Assembly: GCA_036677085.1 (NCBI GenBank)
Contig: JAKFFI010000022.1
Coordinates: 62,001 to 126,000, forward strand
Direction: 5' to 3'
Length of the DNA: 64,000 nt
DNA from: JAGPUQ01 sp036677085
GTDB taxonomy: Bacteria; Pseudomonadota; Gammaproteobacteria; Pseudomonadales; Porticoccaceae
Positions 16,056 through 23,676 of this stretch are shown piece by piece; the stretch's first letter is position 1, and every line of letters starts with the position of its first letter. The notes beneath the pieces were generated by a model. That model was not told the DNA's origin, made no database searches, and worked only from the letters and a program-made list of their open reading frames with translations. The position numbers were made by a program, and so were the translations under genes.

Positions 16056-17024
16056 ATGAACAACAGCCATAGAAAGTCTGCATTGTCTCTGGCTCGTAGT
16101 GCCTCCTTGAGCTTCTTGCTATGCACATTCGTTTCCATCTCAACCCACATGGCGTTGGCACAGGAAGATGTGGGAACGGGCTCCCGATGGGGGCGTTTCA
16201 AGCAGATTTGGGAAACTCAACGGGAGAACAAAGAGGCCGTTGTCAGCGAAGAATCTTTAGGGGCAGTCACAGCCAACATTCACGATGATACGTTCGATGG
16301 TCGCGACATGCTGGTCTATGTCCCCACTGCCCTGCCTGCTGCGGGGCAACGCGCGTTGCTGGTGGCGCTGCATGGCGGGGGTGGCAACGCCCGTTTTATG
16401 CTGGGGGATCTGAAAATCGACGGCGTAGCGGAGAAGAACGGTTTCGTGGTCGCCTACCTTAATGGCTCAAGGGCTGGCCGTATCGGCGCCGGCAAGTTAA
16501 AGGCCTGGAATGCGGGAAGCGGTTGCTGTGGCAAGCCGTATAGTGACAAAGTTGACGACATTGGCTACATCACCCGTGCTGTGCAATACCTGCAACGTAA
16601 ATATGCCATAGCACCTGGACGCACCTTTGGTGTCGGCCATTCCAATGGCGCCATGATGATGCAGACCATGTCTTGTCTGACCGATGTATTCAACACGGTG
16701 GCTACACTGGCAGGCACCCTGATGGTCGAAGTGCCGTCCTGTCCAGCAGCGCGAAACCACACGATCTACAATTACCACGGCGCATTGGACGTCAATGTTC
16801 CGATTGCTGGTGGCTTCGGAACAAAGGGAGTGACCGACATCGAATTCACTTCACAGGCAAAGGCCAAGGCGCGTTTCGAAAATTCGGGCGGTCGCTATCT
16901 CCTGAGCGTGCTTCCCGATGCCGATCACTCGATTGAACATCTGAGTTTGTCATCACAGAAACATAATGGCCTCACAATCGCAGAGCTTCTGACACGCGAT
17001 CTTGGTCTGGTGTCCGTGCGTTGA
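16056..17024 (+). CDS. Secreted PHB depolymerase-like esterase (LpqC family)
   Basis: A 322-aa exported alpha/beta hydrolase. The N-terminus is a signal peptide (hydrophobic core about 11-33, cleavage probably near Ala-Gln at 35-36). Then come the oxyanion segment ALHGGGGN (104-111), the cysteine pair CC (157-158) in AGSGCCG, and the nucleophile Ser196 in GHSNGAMM. Asp in YHGALDVNVP and His in DADHSIEH complete a plausible triad. The pattern matches polyhydroxybutyrate depolymerase/feruloyl-esterase type proteins; the polymer or ester substrate is not known. It lies between a half attC and a full attC, so it is probably part of the cassette array. Confidence 0.8.
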   Translation: MNNSHRKSALSLARSASLSFLLCTFVSISTHMALAQEDVGTGSRWGRFKQIWETQRENKEAVVSEESLGAVTANIHDDTFDGRDMLVYVPTALPAAGQRALLVALHGGGGNARFMLGDLKIDGVAEKNGFVVAYLNGSRAGRIGAGKLKAWNAGSGCCGKPYSDKVDDIGYITRAVQYLQRKYAIAPGRTFGVGHSNGAMMMQTMSCLTDVFNTVATLAGTLMVEVPSCPAARNHTIYNYHGALDVNVPIAGGFGTKGVTDIEFTSQAKAKARFENSGGRYLLSVLPDADHSIEHLSLSSQKHNGLTIAELLTRDLGLVSVR

Positions 17025-17151
17025 ACCGGATGTCAAACAGAACATGGGATCAATCCGGAACAAGATGCCCGGGCGCGTCTGAGGGCTAACAAATCGTTGC
17101 AAGGGCTATCCGGTCGGAACGAAGTTTTCCGTGGCACCAGTACCCAAATCA

Positions 17152-17210
17152 GGCTAATGATTCATTCAAGCCGACCCGCTGTGCGGCGCTGCTTGACTCA
17201 AGCGTTGAGC
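17152..17210 (+). other. attC recombination site 3
   Basis: It starts with GGCTAAT then GATTCATTCAAGCCGAC and ends in TGCTTGACTCAAGC-GTTGAGC. The R' core GTTGAGC (17204-17210) fits GTTRRRY; R'' is one base off consensus. Left arm TTCAAGCCGACCCGC pairs with right arm GCGGCGCTGCTTGAC with extrahelical bases, as expected of a folded attC. It lies about 130 bp after the esterase stop. Confidence 0.75.
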
Positions 17211-17264
17211 GGCCGATGGTTGGTGGATAGCCGATAGCGCGGGTCCTCGAACTGGAGAAAAACG

Positions 17265-18140
17265 ATGAAAGAGATTCTTGGAGTCCATAGCGCGCCTGGC
17301 CAGCACTGGGTCGGCGACGGATTCCCGGTGCGCTCGCTGTTTTCGTACGGCGACAAGGGGCAGCAGCTCAGTCCATTCCTGCTGCTGGATTACGCTGGCC
17401 CGGCTTCGTTCACGCCAACTACCCACCGGCGGGGCGTGGGTGAGCATCCTCACCGCGGCTTCGAGACGGTGACCATCGTCTATCAGGGCGAGGTGGACCA
17501 CCGCGACTCCACCGGCGCGGGTGGCCACATCGGCCCCGGCGACGTGCAGTGGATGACCGCCGGTGCCGGGATTCTTCACGAGGAGTTTCATTCCGAGGCC
17601 TTCGCGCAGCAGGGCGGCACCCTGGAGATGGTGCAGCTCTGGGTGAACCTGCCGGCCAGGGACAAGATGACCACACCGGGTTACCAGACGCTGCGCGACC
17701 GCGACATCCCGGTTGTCGAGTTGCCGGACAGCGCTGGAACTGTGCGTGTGATCGCCGGTGAATACGGTGGCGCGCGCGGACCGGCGCGGACCTTCAGCCC
17801 GATTGATGTCTGGGATCTGCGCCTCGCGCAGAACAAGACCGTGCACCTCGATCTGCCAGACGGGCGCGTGCTGGCGCTGGTCGTGTTGCGTGGCACGGTG
17901 CAAGTGAACGGCGACCAGATCGCCCGCGAGGCACAGTGGGTGCAGTTCGCCCACGAAGGCGCACGGGTGTCCGTCGCGGCGAACAGCGATGCCACGCTGC
18001 TGTTGCTCAGCGGCGAGCCGTTGTTGGAGCCGGTGATCGGGCACGGTCCCTTTGTGATGAACACTCAGAAGGAGATTGCCGACGCGATCGATGATTTCAA
18101 CAGTGGTCGCTTCGGCCACATTGCACCAAAGGGCACTTGA
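17265..18140 (+). CDS. Pirin family protein
   Basis: A bicupin protein of 291 aa. The N-terminal cupin holds the metal-binding set typical of pirins: GEHPHRGFETVTIV (His62, His64 region), a further His in DHRD, and the HEEF glutamate and histidine in AGILHEEFHSE. The C-terminal cupin is degenerate (ALVVLRGTVQVNG). Characterised pirins bind Fe and some have quercetinase activity; the role here is unknown. It has a strong ribosome binding site (GGAGAAAAACG-ATG) and follows attC3, but no attC is visible after it. It may be the array's last cassette or a host gene. Confidence 0.9.
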   Translation: MKEILGVHSAPGQHWVGDGFPVRSLFSYGDKGQQLSPFLLLDYAGPASFTPTTHRRGVGEHPHRGFETVTIVYQGEVDHRDSTGAGGHIGPGDVQWMTAGAGILHEEFHSEAFAQQGGTLEMVQLWVNLPARDKMTTPGYQTLRDRDIPVVELPDSAGTVRVIAGEYGGARGPARTFSPIDVWDLRLAQNKTVHLDLPDGRVLALVVLRGTVQVNGDQIAREAQWVQFAHEGARVSVAANSDATLLLLSGEPLLEPVIGHGPFVMNTQKEIADAIDDFNSGRFGHIAPKGT

Positions 18141-18179
18141 GGCGTTTGGAGCTACGGCCCACCGTGTTGCGGCCACCCC

Positions 18180-18290
18180 GCGCCCACCCCGCGGCCACGG
18201 CCGGCCTGGCGAGATACTTCAAGCTGCCGGCCATTCTCACCACTGGCTTCGAGGACGGCCCCAACGGTCCGCTGGCGCCGGATCACCTTC
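18180..18290 (+). pseudogene. Fragment of an isochorismatase-family hydrolase
   Basis: Translation in the frame through position 18206 gives GLARYFKLPAILTTGFEDG followed by PNGPLAP. This resembles the central LxxxF.LPTILTTSFEDGPNGP part of YcaC-like isochorismatase-fold hydrolases. There is no upstream start, and similarity stops after about 30 residues. Such hydrolases often neighbour pirin genes, so this looks like a remnant of a lost neighbour. The remaining bases up to the ftsH stop at 18362 show nothing recognisable. Confidence 0.45.
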
Positions 18291-18361
18291 ACGCACTTCG
18301 TGCACAGGTGCTTCTACACAGGGCGAGACCTGGCCGGCCATGTCGACGGCTTCGCCGCCGT

Positions 18362-20176
18362 TCATTTACAGATTCCGAGCTCCTTCAACGCGGCTTCATC
18401 CAGCGTTTCCCGCGCCAGCAACGCCTGCGCGCCCCGTTCGAGGGTTTCCCGTCTGTCGCCGAGGATGGCTTCGGCGCGTCGGAAGGCGGCCATCACGATA
18501 TCGCGCACCGCCGCGTCGATGCGGCCCTGGGTCGCCTCGCTGATCTGGCAGCCGTCGGGCGCGGGTCCCATCGGCGTATCCAGAAACCGCTGGGGTTGGG
18601 TGTCATAGACGACAAAGCCCAGGGTCTCGTCCATGCCGTAGCGGGTGATCATGTCGTGGGCGATGTCGGTAGCCTTGGCGAGGTCGTCGGCGGCGCCGGT
18701 GGACAGTTCTCCGAAGATCAGATGTTCCGCCGCGCGCCCGCCCATGAGCACCGCGATCTTGTGTTCCAGCTCGGCGCGGCTCATCAGGTAACGGTCTTCG
18801 GTGGGACGCTGGATGGTGTAGCCCAGGGCGCCGATGCCACGCGGAATGATGGAGACCTTGTGTACCGGGTCGGTGCCGGGCAGCGATAGCGCCACCAGGG
18901 CGTGGCCCATTTCGTGGTGGGCGATGACGGCGCGTTCGCGGGGGTTCAGCACGCGGCTCTTCTTTTCGAGCCCGGCGACGATGCGCTCGATGGCGCTGGT
19001 GAAGTCCGCCAGCCCGATGTCGGTGCCGCCGCGGCGGGTCGCGGCCAGTGCCGCTTCATTCACCAGGTTGGCGAGATCGGCGCCGGAGAATCCCGTGGTG
19101 AGCGCGGCGACCTGTTCGAGATCCAGGTCGGGCGCCAGCGTCACCTTGCGCACATGCACGCGCAGGATCTGGATGCGTCCGGCCTTGTCGGGGCGGTCCA
19201 CCAGCACCTGGCGGTCGAAGCGGCCGGCGCGCAGCAGGGCGGGGTCGAGGATTTCCGGACGGTTGGTGGCGGCCAGCAGCACCAGGCCCGAGCCGCTGTC
19301 GAAGCCATCCAGTTCCGCCAGCAACTGGTTCAGGGTCTGCTCGCGCTCGTCGTGACCGCCGATGCCGGGAAAGGCGCCGCGGGCGCGGCCCAGGGCGTCC
19401 AGTTCGTCGATGAAGATGATCGCGGGGGCGCGCTGCCGGGCTTGCTCGAAGAGGTCGCGCACCCGCGCGGCGCCGACGCCCACGAACATTTCGACGAACT
19501 CCGAACCGGAGATGGAAAAGAAGGGCACCCCGGCCTCGCCGGCCACGGCGCGCGCCAGCAATGTCTTGCCGGTGCCGGGCGGCCCCACCAGCAGCACGCC
19601 CTTGGGAATGCGCGCGCCCAGGCGGCCGTAATCGCCCGGCGTTTTCAGAAAGCCCACGACTTCCTGAAGTTCGGCCTTGGCCTCGTCGACGCCGGCGACA
19701 TCGGCGAAGGTGACGCCGGTGTCCTTTTCCACATAGATCTTGGCGCGACTCTTGCCGACGCTCATGAAGCCGCCCATGCCTTGCTGGCGTTCGGCGAGGC
19801 GGCGGAACACGAACAGCCAGATGGCGGCGATGATCAGCACCGGCACGATCCAGGACAGCAGGTCGCGCAGGAAGGTGCTCTCGATCACCCGGGAGTAGGG
19901 CACCTTGTAGCGGTCGAGGCGCGCGACGAGATCGGGCTCGACGCGGGTGGCGACCAGCGCCTGCTTGCCGTTGCTGTCGGGCGCCGTCAAGCGCCCGGTC
20001 AGGGTGCGATCGGAGATAGTCACTTCGGCGATGCGGCCGTCGGCCAGTGCCTGCTCGAATTCGCTGTAGGGCACCAGCTCGAGTTGCTGGCTCTGTTGCC
20101 ACCAGCTTTGCAGCAGCAACAGTGCCATCAGCGCCAGAAACCAGTAGGCGGTGTGCCAGCGAGCCTGGGGTTCCAT
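18362..20176 (-). CDS. ftsH: Membrane-bound AAA+ zinc protease of the FtsH family
   Basis: A 604-aa ATP-dependent membrane protease. Two membrane helices (about 11-26 and 105-125) bracket a small periplasmic domain. The AAA module has Walker A GPPGTGKT (198-205), Walker B IIFIDELD (253-260) and the second region of homology at RPEILDPALLRAGRFDR. The zinc motif is HEMGH (421-425), where most FtsH proteins have HEAGH, and the third metal ligand lies in the GAADDLAKATD segment. ATG at 20176 has a GAGG site 8 bp upstream. The gene follows degP by 13 bp on the same strand and sits in an accessory region. It may therefore be an additional FtsH rather than the essential copy, as in known horizontally transferred protein-quality-control loci. 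That reading is inference. Confidence 0.9.
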   Translation of the reverse strand: MEPQARWHTAYWFLALMALLLLQSWWQQSQQLELVPYSEFEQALADGRIAEVTISDRTLTGRLTAPDSNGKQALVATRVEPDLVARLDRYKVPYSRVIESTFLRDLLSWIVPVLIIAAIWLFVFRRLAERQQGMGGFMSVGKSRAKIYVEKDTGVTFADVAGVDEAKAELQEVVGFLKTPGDYGRLGARIPKGVLLVGPPGTGKTLLARAVAGEAGVPFFSISGSEFVEMFVGVGAARVRDLFEQARQRAPAIIFIDELDALGRARGAFPGIGGHDEREQTLNQLLAELDGFDSGSGLVLLAATNRPEILDPALLRAGRFDRQVLVDRPDKAGRIQILRVHVRKVTLAPDLDLEQVAALTTGFSGADLANLVNEAALAATRRGGTDIGLADFTSAIERIVAGLEKKSRVLNPRERAVIAHHEMGHALVALSLPGTDPVHKVSIIPRGIGALGYTIQRPTEDRYLMSRAELEHKIAVLMGGRAAEHLIFGELSTGAADDLAKATDIAHDMITRYGMDETLGFVVYDTQPQRFLDTPMGPAPDGCQISEATQGRIDAAVRDIVMAAFRRAEAILGDRRETLERGAQALLARETLDEAALKELGICK

Positions 20177-20189
20177 CAGCAATGCCTCT

Positions 20190-21317
20190 TCAATTACCGG
20201 CCTGGAGTATCACCGGGATGTCGATCTTCTTGCCGTCGCGCACCAGGGTAATGATGACCCTGGCGCCCACCTCCAGATCGTCGAGGCGGCGGAGCAGTTC
20301 GGCGACCGAGGTTACCGGCTTGCCGGCTACCGCCACGATGATATCGCCGGCAACGATGCTGCCATCCGCGCGCATGGTTGCCGCCTTGAGGCCGGCGGCC
20401 GCCGCACCGCTGCCGCGGGCCACCGACAGGATTACCACGCCGCGCACGCCGAAGGCGTGTTGCAGGCGCCGGTTCCAATCCTCGTCGATCCCGATACCCA
20501 GGGTCGGGCGCTGATAGCGGCCAGTGGCGATCAGTTGCGGCACTACCCGATTCATCGTATCCACCGGTACGGCGAAGCCGATCCCGGCACTGGCGCCGCT
20601 GGGGCTGTAGATCGCGGTGTTGACGCCGATCAGGCGCCCGGCCGAATCCAGCAACGGCCCGCCCGAATTGCCGGGGTTGATGGCGGCATCGGTCTGGATC
20701 AGGTGCTGGACCAGACCGCCGCTGTTGCCCTCGCTGGGCAGGGAACGGTCGAGCGCGGACACGATGCCGGTGGTCAGGGTCCAGTCGAGCCCGAACGGGT
20801 TACCGATAGCGAAGACCTTCTGCCCCACCTTCAGGTCGCTGCTGGTGCCGATGGGCAACGCCGGCGGCGGGCTGGCCGCAAGTTCGATGCGCAGCACGGC
20901 TATGTCGTGGGCCGGGCTTGCTCCCACCAGCGCGGCACGGTGGTCGCTGCCGTCGGCGAGCCGTACCCAGGCTTCGGAGGCGCCGCTGATGACATGAAAA
21001 TTGGTGACGACATGGCCGGCGGCGTCCCAGATGAAGCCCGAACCCGTGCCGCGCGGCACCGAGAACACGTTGCGGGTCCAGAAATCCTGTACCTGCTCCC
21101 GGGTGGTGATGTAGGTGACGGATTCGCGCGCCTGCTCGAACAGGGCGATGGTGCTGGTCTCGTCGGCGGCGAGTTCGCCACGCGGGGTTACGGTTCTGGG
21201 TGCGGGAACAGCACTCTGTCCGTGCGGGATTTCGCCGAGAATTCCGGCACCGATCAGGAGAACGGCAGCCAGCGCCGGCCAGATGAAAAAACGCCGCGGA
21301 ATCCGGGGTACGACCAT
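20190..21317 (-). CDS. DegP/HtrA-family serine protease with PDZ domain
   Basis: A periplasmic trypsin-like protease of 375 aa. An N-terminal hydrophobic anchor (about 11-29) is followed by the protease domain with triad His108 (TNFHVI), Asp138 (HDIAVL) and Ser218 (GNSGGPLL), then one PDZ domain (about 275-370). A single PDZ and a membrane anchor are DegS-like. It is the first gene of a two-gene operon with the FtsH-type protease. Together they would supply periplasmic and membrane quality control. The ATG at 21315-21317 has a GGAG element 11 bp upstream. Confidence 0.9.
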   Translation of the reverse strand: MVVPRIPRRFFIWPALAAVLLIGAGILGEIPHGQSAVPAPRTVTPRGELAADETSTIALFEQARESVTYITTREQVQDFWTRNVFSVPRGTGSGFIWDAAGHVVTNFHVISGASEAWVRLADGSDHRAALVGASPAHDIAVLRIELAASPPPALPIGTSSDLKVGQKVFAIGNPFGLDWTLTTGIVSALDRSLPSEGNSGGLVQHLIQTDAAINPGNSGGPLLDSAGRLIGVNTAIYSPSGASAGIGFAVPVDTMNRVVPQLIATGRYQRPTLGIGIDEDWNRRLQHAFGVRGVVILSVARGSGAAAAGLKAATMRADGSIVAGDIIVAVAGKPVTSVAELLRRLDDLEVGARVIITLVRDGKKIDIPVILQAGN

Positions 21318-21774
21318 GGCTAGAAACTCCGTGGGATGGAAATCGCCTCAGTGTGACGCCGTGGCGTCAGGGGCAGATGCTCAGCGCCGCCCAGTTTACG
21401 CAGAATCTGGCACAGGTCTGGAATCACGCAGGTTCGCGGTCTTTCAACACGGGATCGCGTCTTCGTTGAGTTCTCATGCCCGCTCACCACTCTGCTCACC
21501 ACGCCGCTCATCGTCGTGTAGCGGACGCCGAAGAGCCTGGCAATTTTACCTGTTCGTCGCCCGTGCGTTGACTAGCCCGAGGTTGGCGAAGAGGGCACTC
21601 TTGAGGTCCCATGCAAGGCGTTTACCGGGGGAATTACCCCGGGAAGGTGCGCCCGAAGCGCCCGAAAGGGGCTGCATGGAGCGGCGCCGAGCGCGGGAAC
21701 TCGCCGCTGTGTGGCCGCTCTCAAAAACGGCCAGACCGATGCACGCTGATATCGCCATGCAAAAAACTGAGTGA
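21318..21774. other. Intergenic region upstream of the degP-ftsH operon
   Basis: About 460 bp without a convincing gene. A GC hairpin CCGGGG-N6-CCCCGG lies at 21625-21642. Short frames on both strands lack ribosome binding sites and recognisable protein features. The promoter of the protease operon should lie at its left end, but I could not identify it. Confidence 0.4.
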
Positions 21775-21830
21775 AGTGTGAGTTGAGCGGCGGCCCGTCA
21801 GGGACGTCCGCGCGAACGAAAGGTTAGCCC
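21775..21830 (-). other. attC-like site z
   Basis: Read on the - strand it begins GGCTAAC-CTTTCGTTCGCGCGGAC and continues to CGCCGCTCAACTC. GCGGACGTCCC and GGGCCGCCGC form the stem. The distal GTTRRRY core is replaced by ACTTCAC. It lies beyond the promoter of phd-vapC. Confidence 0.45.
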
Positions 21831-21847
21831 GCAGCATGGGATACGGA

Positions 21848-21893
21848 TTGCCCCCACTTCACCAACTCAATAGACTAGTCATCCATCTAGTCT
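21848..21893 (+). promoter_or_regulatory. Promoter and palindromic operator of phd-vapC
   Basis: TTGCCC (21848-21853) and TAGACT (21871-21876) are separated by 17 bp. The -10 box overlaps a perfect inverted repeat AGACTAG-N8-CTAGTCT (21872-21893), the usual arrangement for autorepression by a Phd-type antitoxin. Shine-Dalgarno AGGAGG follows at 21910-21915. Confidence 0.6.
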
Positions 21894-21919
21894 GTTCCGT
21901 GATCGATTAGGAGGATCTA

Positions 21920-22177
21920 ATGCCTGTCTGGCCTGTTCAGGACGCCAAAGCCCGGTTTAGCGAGTTTCTTGATGCCTGCATAACGGAAGGCCCCCAAGTG
22001 GTTACCCGCCGGGGCGCCGAGGCCGCCGTGCTGGTGCCCATTGCAGAGTGGCGCCGCCTGCAGGCCGCCGCCCGCCCTTCGCTCAAGCAGTTGTTACTCG
22101 CAGACTCGGCGCGTACCGAGATGCTTGTTCCGCAAAGAGGTCGAGCCCGGCGCCGTCAGACCGTAGCCCTGCGGTGA
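21920..22177 (+). CDS. Phd/YefM-family antitoxin
   Basis: An 85-aa type II antitoxin. The N-terminus PVWPVQDAKARFSEFLDACITEGPQVVTRRG is the DNA-binding Phd fold (dimer with a beta sheet binding the operator). VLVPIAEWRRLQ closes the fold, and the basic C-terminal tail (about residues 60-85) would wrap the toxin. It has its own promoter with a palindromic operator and an AGGAGG site 4 bp before the ATG. It overlaps or abuts the vapC gene downstream. It lies on the strand opposite to the attC orientation of its cassette group, as is known for self-promoted toxin-antitoxin cassettes. Confidence 0.88.
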   Translation: MPVWPVQDAKARFSEFLDACITEGPQVVTRRGAEAAVLVPIAEWRRLQAAARPSLKQLLLADSARTEMLVPQRGRARRRQTVALR

Positions 22178-22182
22178 CAGCG

Positions 22183-22599
22183 ATGTACTTGCTCGACACC
22201 AACATCGTTTCCGAATTGCGCAAGCCCCGCCCACACGGAGCCGTATTGGCATGGCTGGAATCCGTGGACGATGCGAGCCTGCATCTCGCAACCGTAACTC
22301 TCGGCGAGATTCAGGCCGGCATCGAGTTGACCCGTGAGCAGGACACCGAGAAGGCGGCCGAGACCGAGCACTGGTTGGATCAGGTGACTGGCGCCTACAA
22401 CGTGCTGGCAATGGACGGACCGGCATTTCGTTGCTGGGCAAAGCTGATGCACCGAAAATCAGACACGCTGTACGAAGACGCGATGATTGCCGCAATTGCC
22501 AAAGTTCACGGCCTGGCCGTCGTAACGCGCAACGTCGCTGACTTTTCTTCCTTCGGAATTGGCGTACTCAATCCGTTTGAGTTTGACGCCAAGGCCTGA
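22183..22599 (+). CDS. vapC: VapC/FitB-type PIN-domain ribonuclease toxin
   Basis: A 138-aa PIN-domain endoribonuclease, the toxin partner of the Phd-type antitoxin. The acidic metal-binding residues are visible: Asp5 in MYLLDTNIVSEL, Glu42 in TLGEIQAG, Asp99 in YEDAMIAAIA and Asp120 in NVADFSSFGI. The ATG at 22183 is six bases after the antitoxin stop. A GTG at 22174 overlapping that stop (GTGA) is an alternative start adding three residues. FitB/VapC toxins cleave tRNA or rRNA sites; the target here is unknown. Confidence 0.9.
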   Translation: MYLLDTNIVSELRKPRPHGAVLAWLESVDDASLHLATVTLGEIQAGIELTREQDTEKAAETEHWLDQVTGAYNVLAMDGPAFRCWAKLMHRKSDTLYEDAMIAAIAKVHGLAVVTRNVADFSSFGIGVLNPFEFDAKA

Positions 22600-22603
22600 C
22601 ATG

Positions 22604-22677
22604 GGGGTAGCGCCCGCGCTCACCGGCGCACAAAATCGGCGGAGTTTGTGGCGTCCGTGTTGAACGCCTGGTTAGAA
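22604..22677 (-). other. attC-like site y
   Basis: On the - strand it runs TTCTAAC-CAGGCGTTCAACACGGACGCC to GGTGAGCGCGGGCGCTACCCC. CGCCACAAA pairs with TTTGTGCG with one extrahelical base, and CACGG with CCGGTG further out. It begins within 10 bp of the DUF1971 stop, as expected for that gene's own attC. The R' core is degenerate (GCTACCC). Confidence 0.55.
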
Positions 22678-22683
22678 GGCACT

Positions 22684-22959
22684 TTATTTGTGAAACTCAA
22701 CATAAAATCTTACCTTACCTAACGGCATAACTTCGTGTAGTACCCTCGGCTCAACCACACCATATGTGTGTTCGTCGAGAATAATTACTTCTTTCACAGG
22801 TTCATTGATGGTGTATTGCAATCGACCTTCAAGCACCACAATTTTTCCCCACACCGATTCCTTGGTGCTGTGTTCGTGAAGCAAACCTGTGGGAACTGAG
22901 TCCTCAGTAAACTCTGGAGTTCTCTTGTAAGCGACTACATTTGCTGGAAGGTGCTTCAT
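22684..22959 (-). CDS. DUF1971 family cupin-like protein
   Basis: A 91-aa single-domain beta protein of the DUF1971/TehB-like cupin group. The typical segments PTGLLHEHSTKESVWGKIVVLEG and GVVEPRVLHEVMP carry the conserved His and Glu that could bind a metal. Family members are called tellurite-resistance-related, but no function is established for stand-alone proteins. The codon usage is AT-richer than the host genes. Stop and start are both within a few bases of attC-like sequences, and an 11-bp inverted pair TTAGAAGGCAC/GTGCCTTCTAA (22672-22682, 22966-22976) brackets the gene, consistent with a cassette. Confidence 0.82.
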   Translation of the reverse strand: MKHLPANVVAYKRTPEFTEDSVPTGLLHEHSTKESVWGKIVVLEGRLQYTINEPVKEVIILDEHTYGVVEPRVLHEVMPLGKVRFYVEFHK

Positions 22960-22970
22960 ACCCTGTGCCT

Positions 22971-23058
22971 TCTAAAGTTTGAGTTAAGGGGTGGCGCGGT
23001 AGGTGCCTACGTCAAACCAACGCCAGTCCCAGCCATCCCCTTCAACGAATTGCTCGCC
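22971..23058 (-). other. attC-like site x
   Basis: On the - strand it reads GCAATTCGTTGAAGGGGATGGC to GCCACCCCTTAACTCAAACTTTAGA. The arms GTTGAAGGGGATGGC and GCCACCCCTTAAC pair with exactly two extrahelical bases, the hallmark of attC folding. The R' core is TTTAGAA instead of GTTRRRY. It starts just after the higA stop (23070). Confidence 0.5.
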
Positions 23059-23069
23059 CCGACGCGCAG

Positions 23070-23354
23070 CTACGCTGCGAGCTCAACACGCACCGTGCGG
23101 CCCAGGCGGGTCTCAAGGGTGATCAACATTTCAAGGCTGAACTTCTCCCATTTCCCACGCACAAGATCGGATACTCGTGACTGAGCAATGCCAAGCCGCT
23201 TGGCAGCCTCAGCTTGGGTGAGCTTCTCTTTCTCAATGTACGCACGCAGATCACCCATGAGCTGTGCGCGCATTTGCAGAACGGCCGCCTCGGCAGGCTC
23301 AAAGCCGAGATCAAGAAAAACGTTACCGCTTCCTTTTTTGCTTTGCTTTTTCAC
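23070..23354 (-). CDS. higA: HigA-like XRE-family antitoxin
   Basis: A 94-aa helix-turn-helix protein: LTQAEAAKRLGIAQSRVSDLVRG (about 45-67) is the XRE HTH, with the FSLEMLITLETRLGRTVRVEL C-terminus common in antitoxins paired with Gp49-type RelE toxins. I use the GTG start at 23354, which overlaps the 3' end of the toxin gene by 32 bp. A longer frame upstream runs inside the toxin gene and lacks family sequence. Toxin-first order is characteristic of higBA. It ends directly at an attC-like site. Confidence 0.85.
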   Translation of the reverse strand: MKKQSKKGSGNVFLDLGFEPAEAAVLQMRAQLMGDLRAYIEKEKLTQAEAAKRLGIAQSRVSDLVRGKWEKFSLEMLITLETRLGRTVRVELAA

Positions 23355-23667
23355 GGGCTTCAACCTCTTTGTAACGTTCCTGGGCAAGCTCAATGTCTGC
23401 CTGCCGGGTTTGCTGCGTCTTCTTTTCGAAGGCATGCAGCACGTAAACCGCATTTTCGAACTTGGCAACGTAGATGACCCGCCACTCACCTTCCCGATGT
23501 ATTCGGATCTCCATGGCCCCAGAACCCACGGTCTTCATGGGCTTCCAGTCTGCGGGCTCCTGCCCCATCTGAACGAAGTTCAATTGAAAACCAGCATCCC
23601 GGCGGGCTTCCGCAGGGAAATTCTTCAGGTCGTCTTGGGTAGAACCCACAAACGCAAGAGGCTTCAT
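23323..23667 (-). CDS. higB: HigB/RelE-type toxin (phage Gp49-like)
   Basis: A 114-aa RelE-fold ribosome-dependent mRNA interferase candidate. MKPLAFVGSTQDDLKNFPAEARRDAGFQL, DWKPMKTVGSGAMEIRI, GEWRVIYVAKFENAVYVLHAFEKKTQQT and the IELAQERYKEV tail match the Gp49/HigB family closely, including the basic residues expected near the active site. It is the first gene of the operon, followed by higA with overlap. No Shine-Dalgarno sequence precedes the ATG, and the predicted -10 lies only about 10 bp upstream, so the message may be nearly leaderless. Confidence 0.88.
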   Translation of the reverse strand: MKPLAFVGSTQDDLKNFPAEARRDAGFQLNFVQMGQEPADWKPMKTVGSGAMEIRIHREGEWRVIYVAKFENAVYVLHAFEKKTQQTRQADIELAQERYKEVEAREKAKQKRKR

Positions 23668-23676
23668 GCCCGGAGC

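Larger units (their letters stand above)
14402..17210 (+). mobile_element. Integron gene-cassette array without integrase (CALIN), + orientation
   Basis: A GTTAGGC core site at 14402-14408, a full attC at 15049-15105, a left-half attC at 15999-16038 and another attC at 17152-17210 punctuate genes all on the + strand. Genes start within 5-55 bp of the core sites and end just before the next attC, as in integron cassettes. No tyrosine recombinase with an IntI patch is encoded nearby, so this matches the class called CALIN (cluster of attC sites lacking an integron integrase). The first two cassette genes look more AT-rich than their surroundings. Confidence 0.75.
21775..23058 (-). mobile_element. 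Second integron cassette-like array without integrase, - orientation
   Basis: Three attC-like foldable sites, at 21775-21830, 22604-22677 and 22971-23058, separate a phd-vapC operon and a DUF1971 gene, and higB-higA ends directly at the third. All three sites read best on the - strand (R'' after the stop of the - strand gene, right arms with CTCAAC or TTAACTCAAAC). The R' cores are degenerate. Toxin-antitoxin modules are characteristic residents of chromosomal integrons. Less certain than the first array because no site has both perfect cores. Confidence 0.55.
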
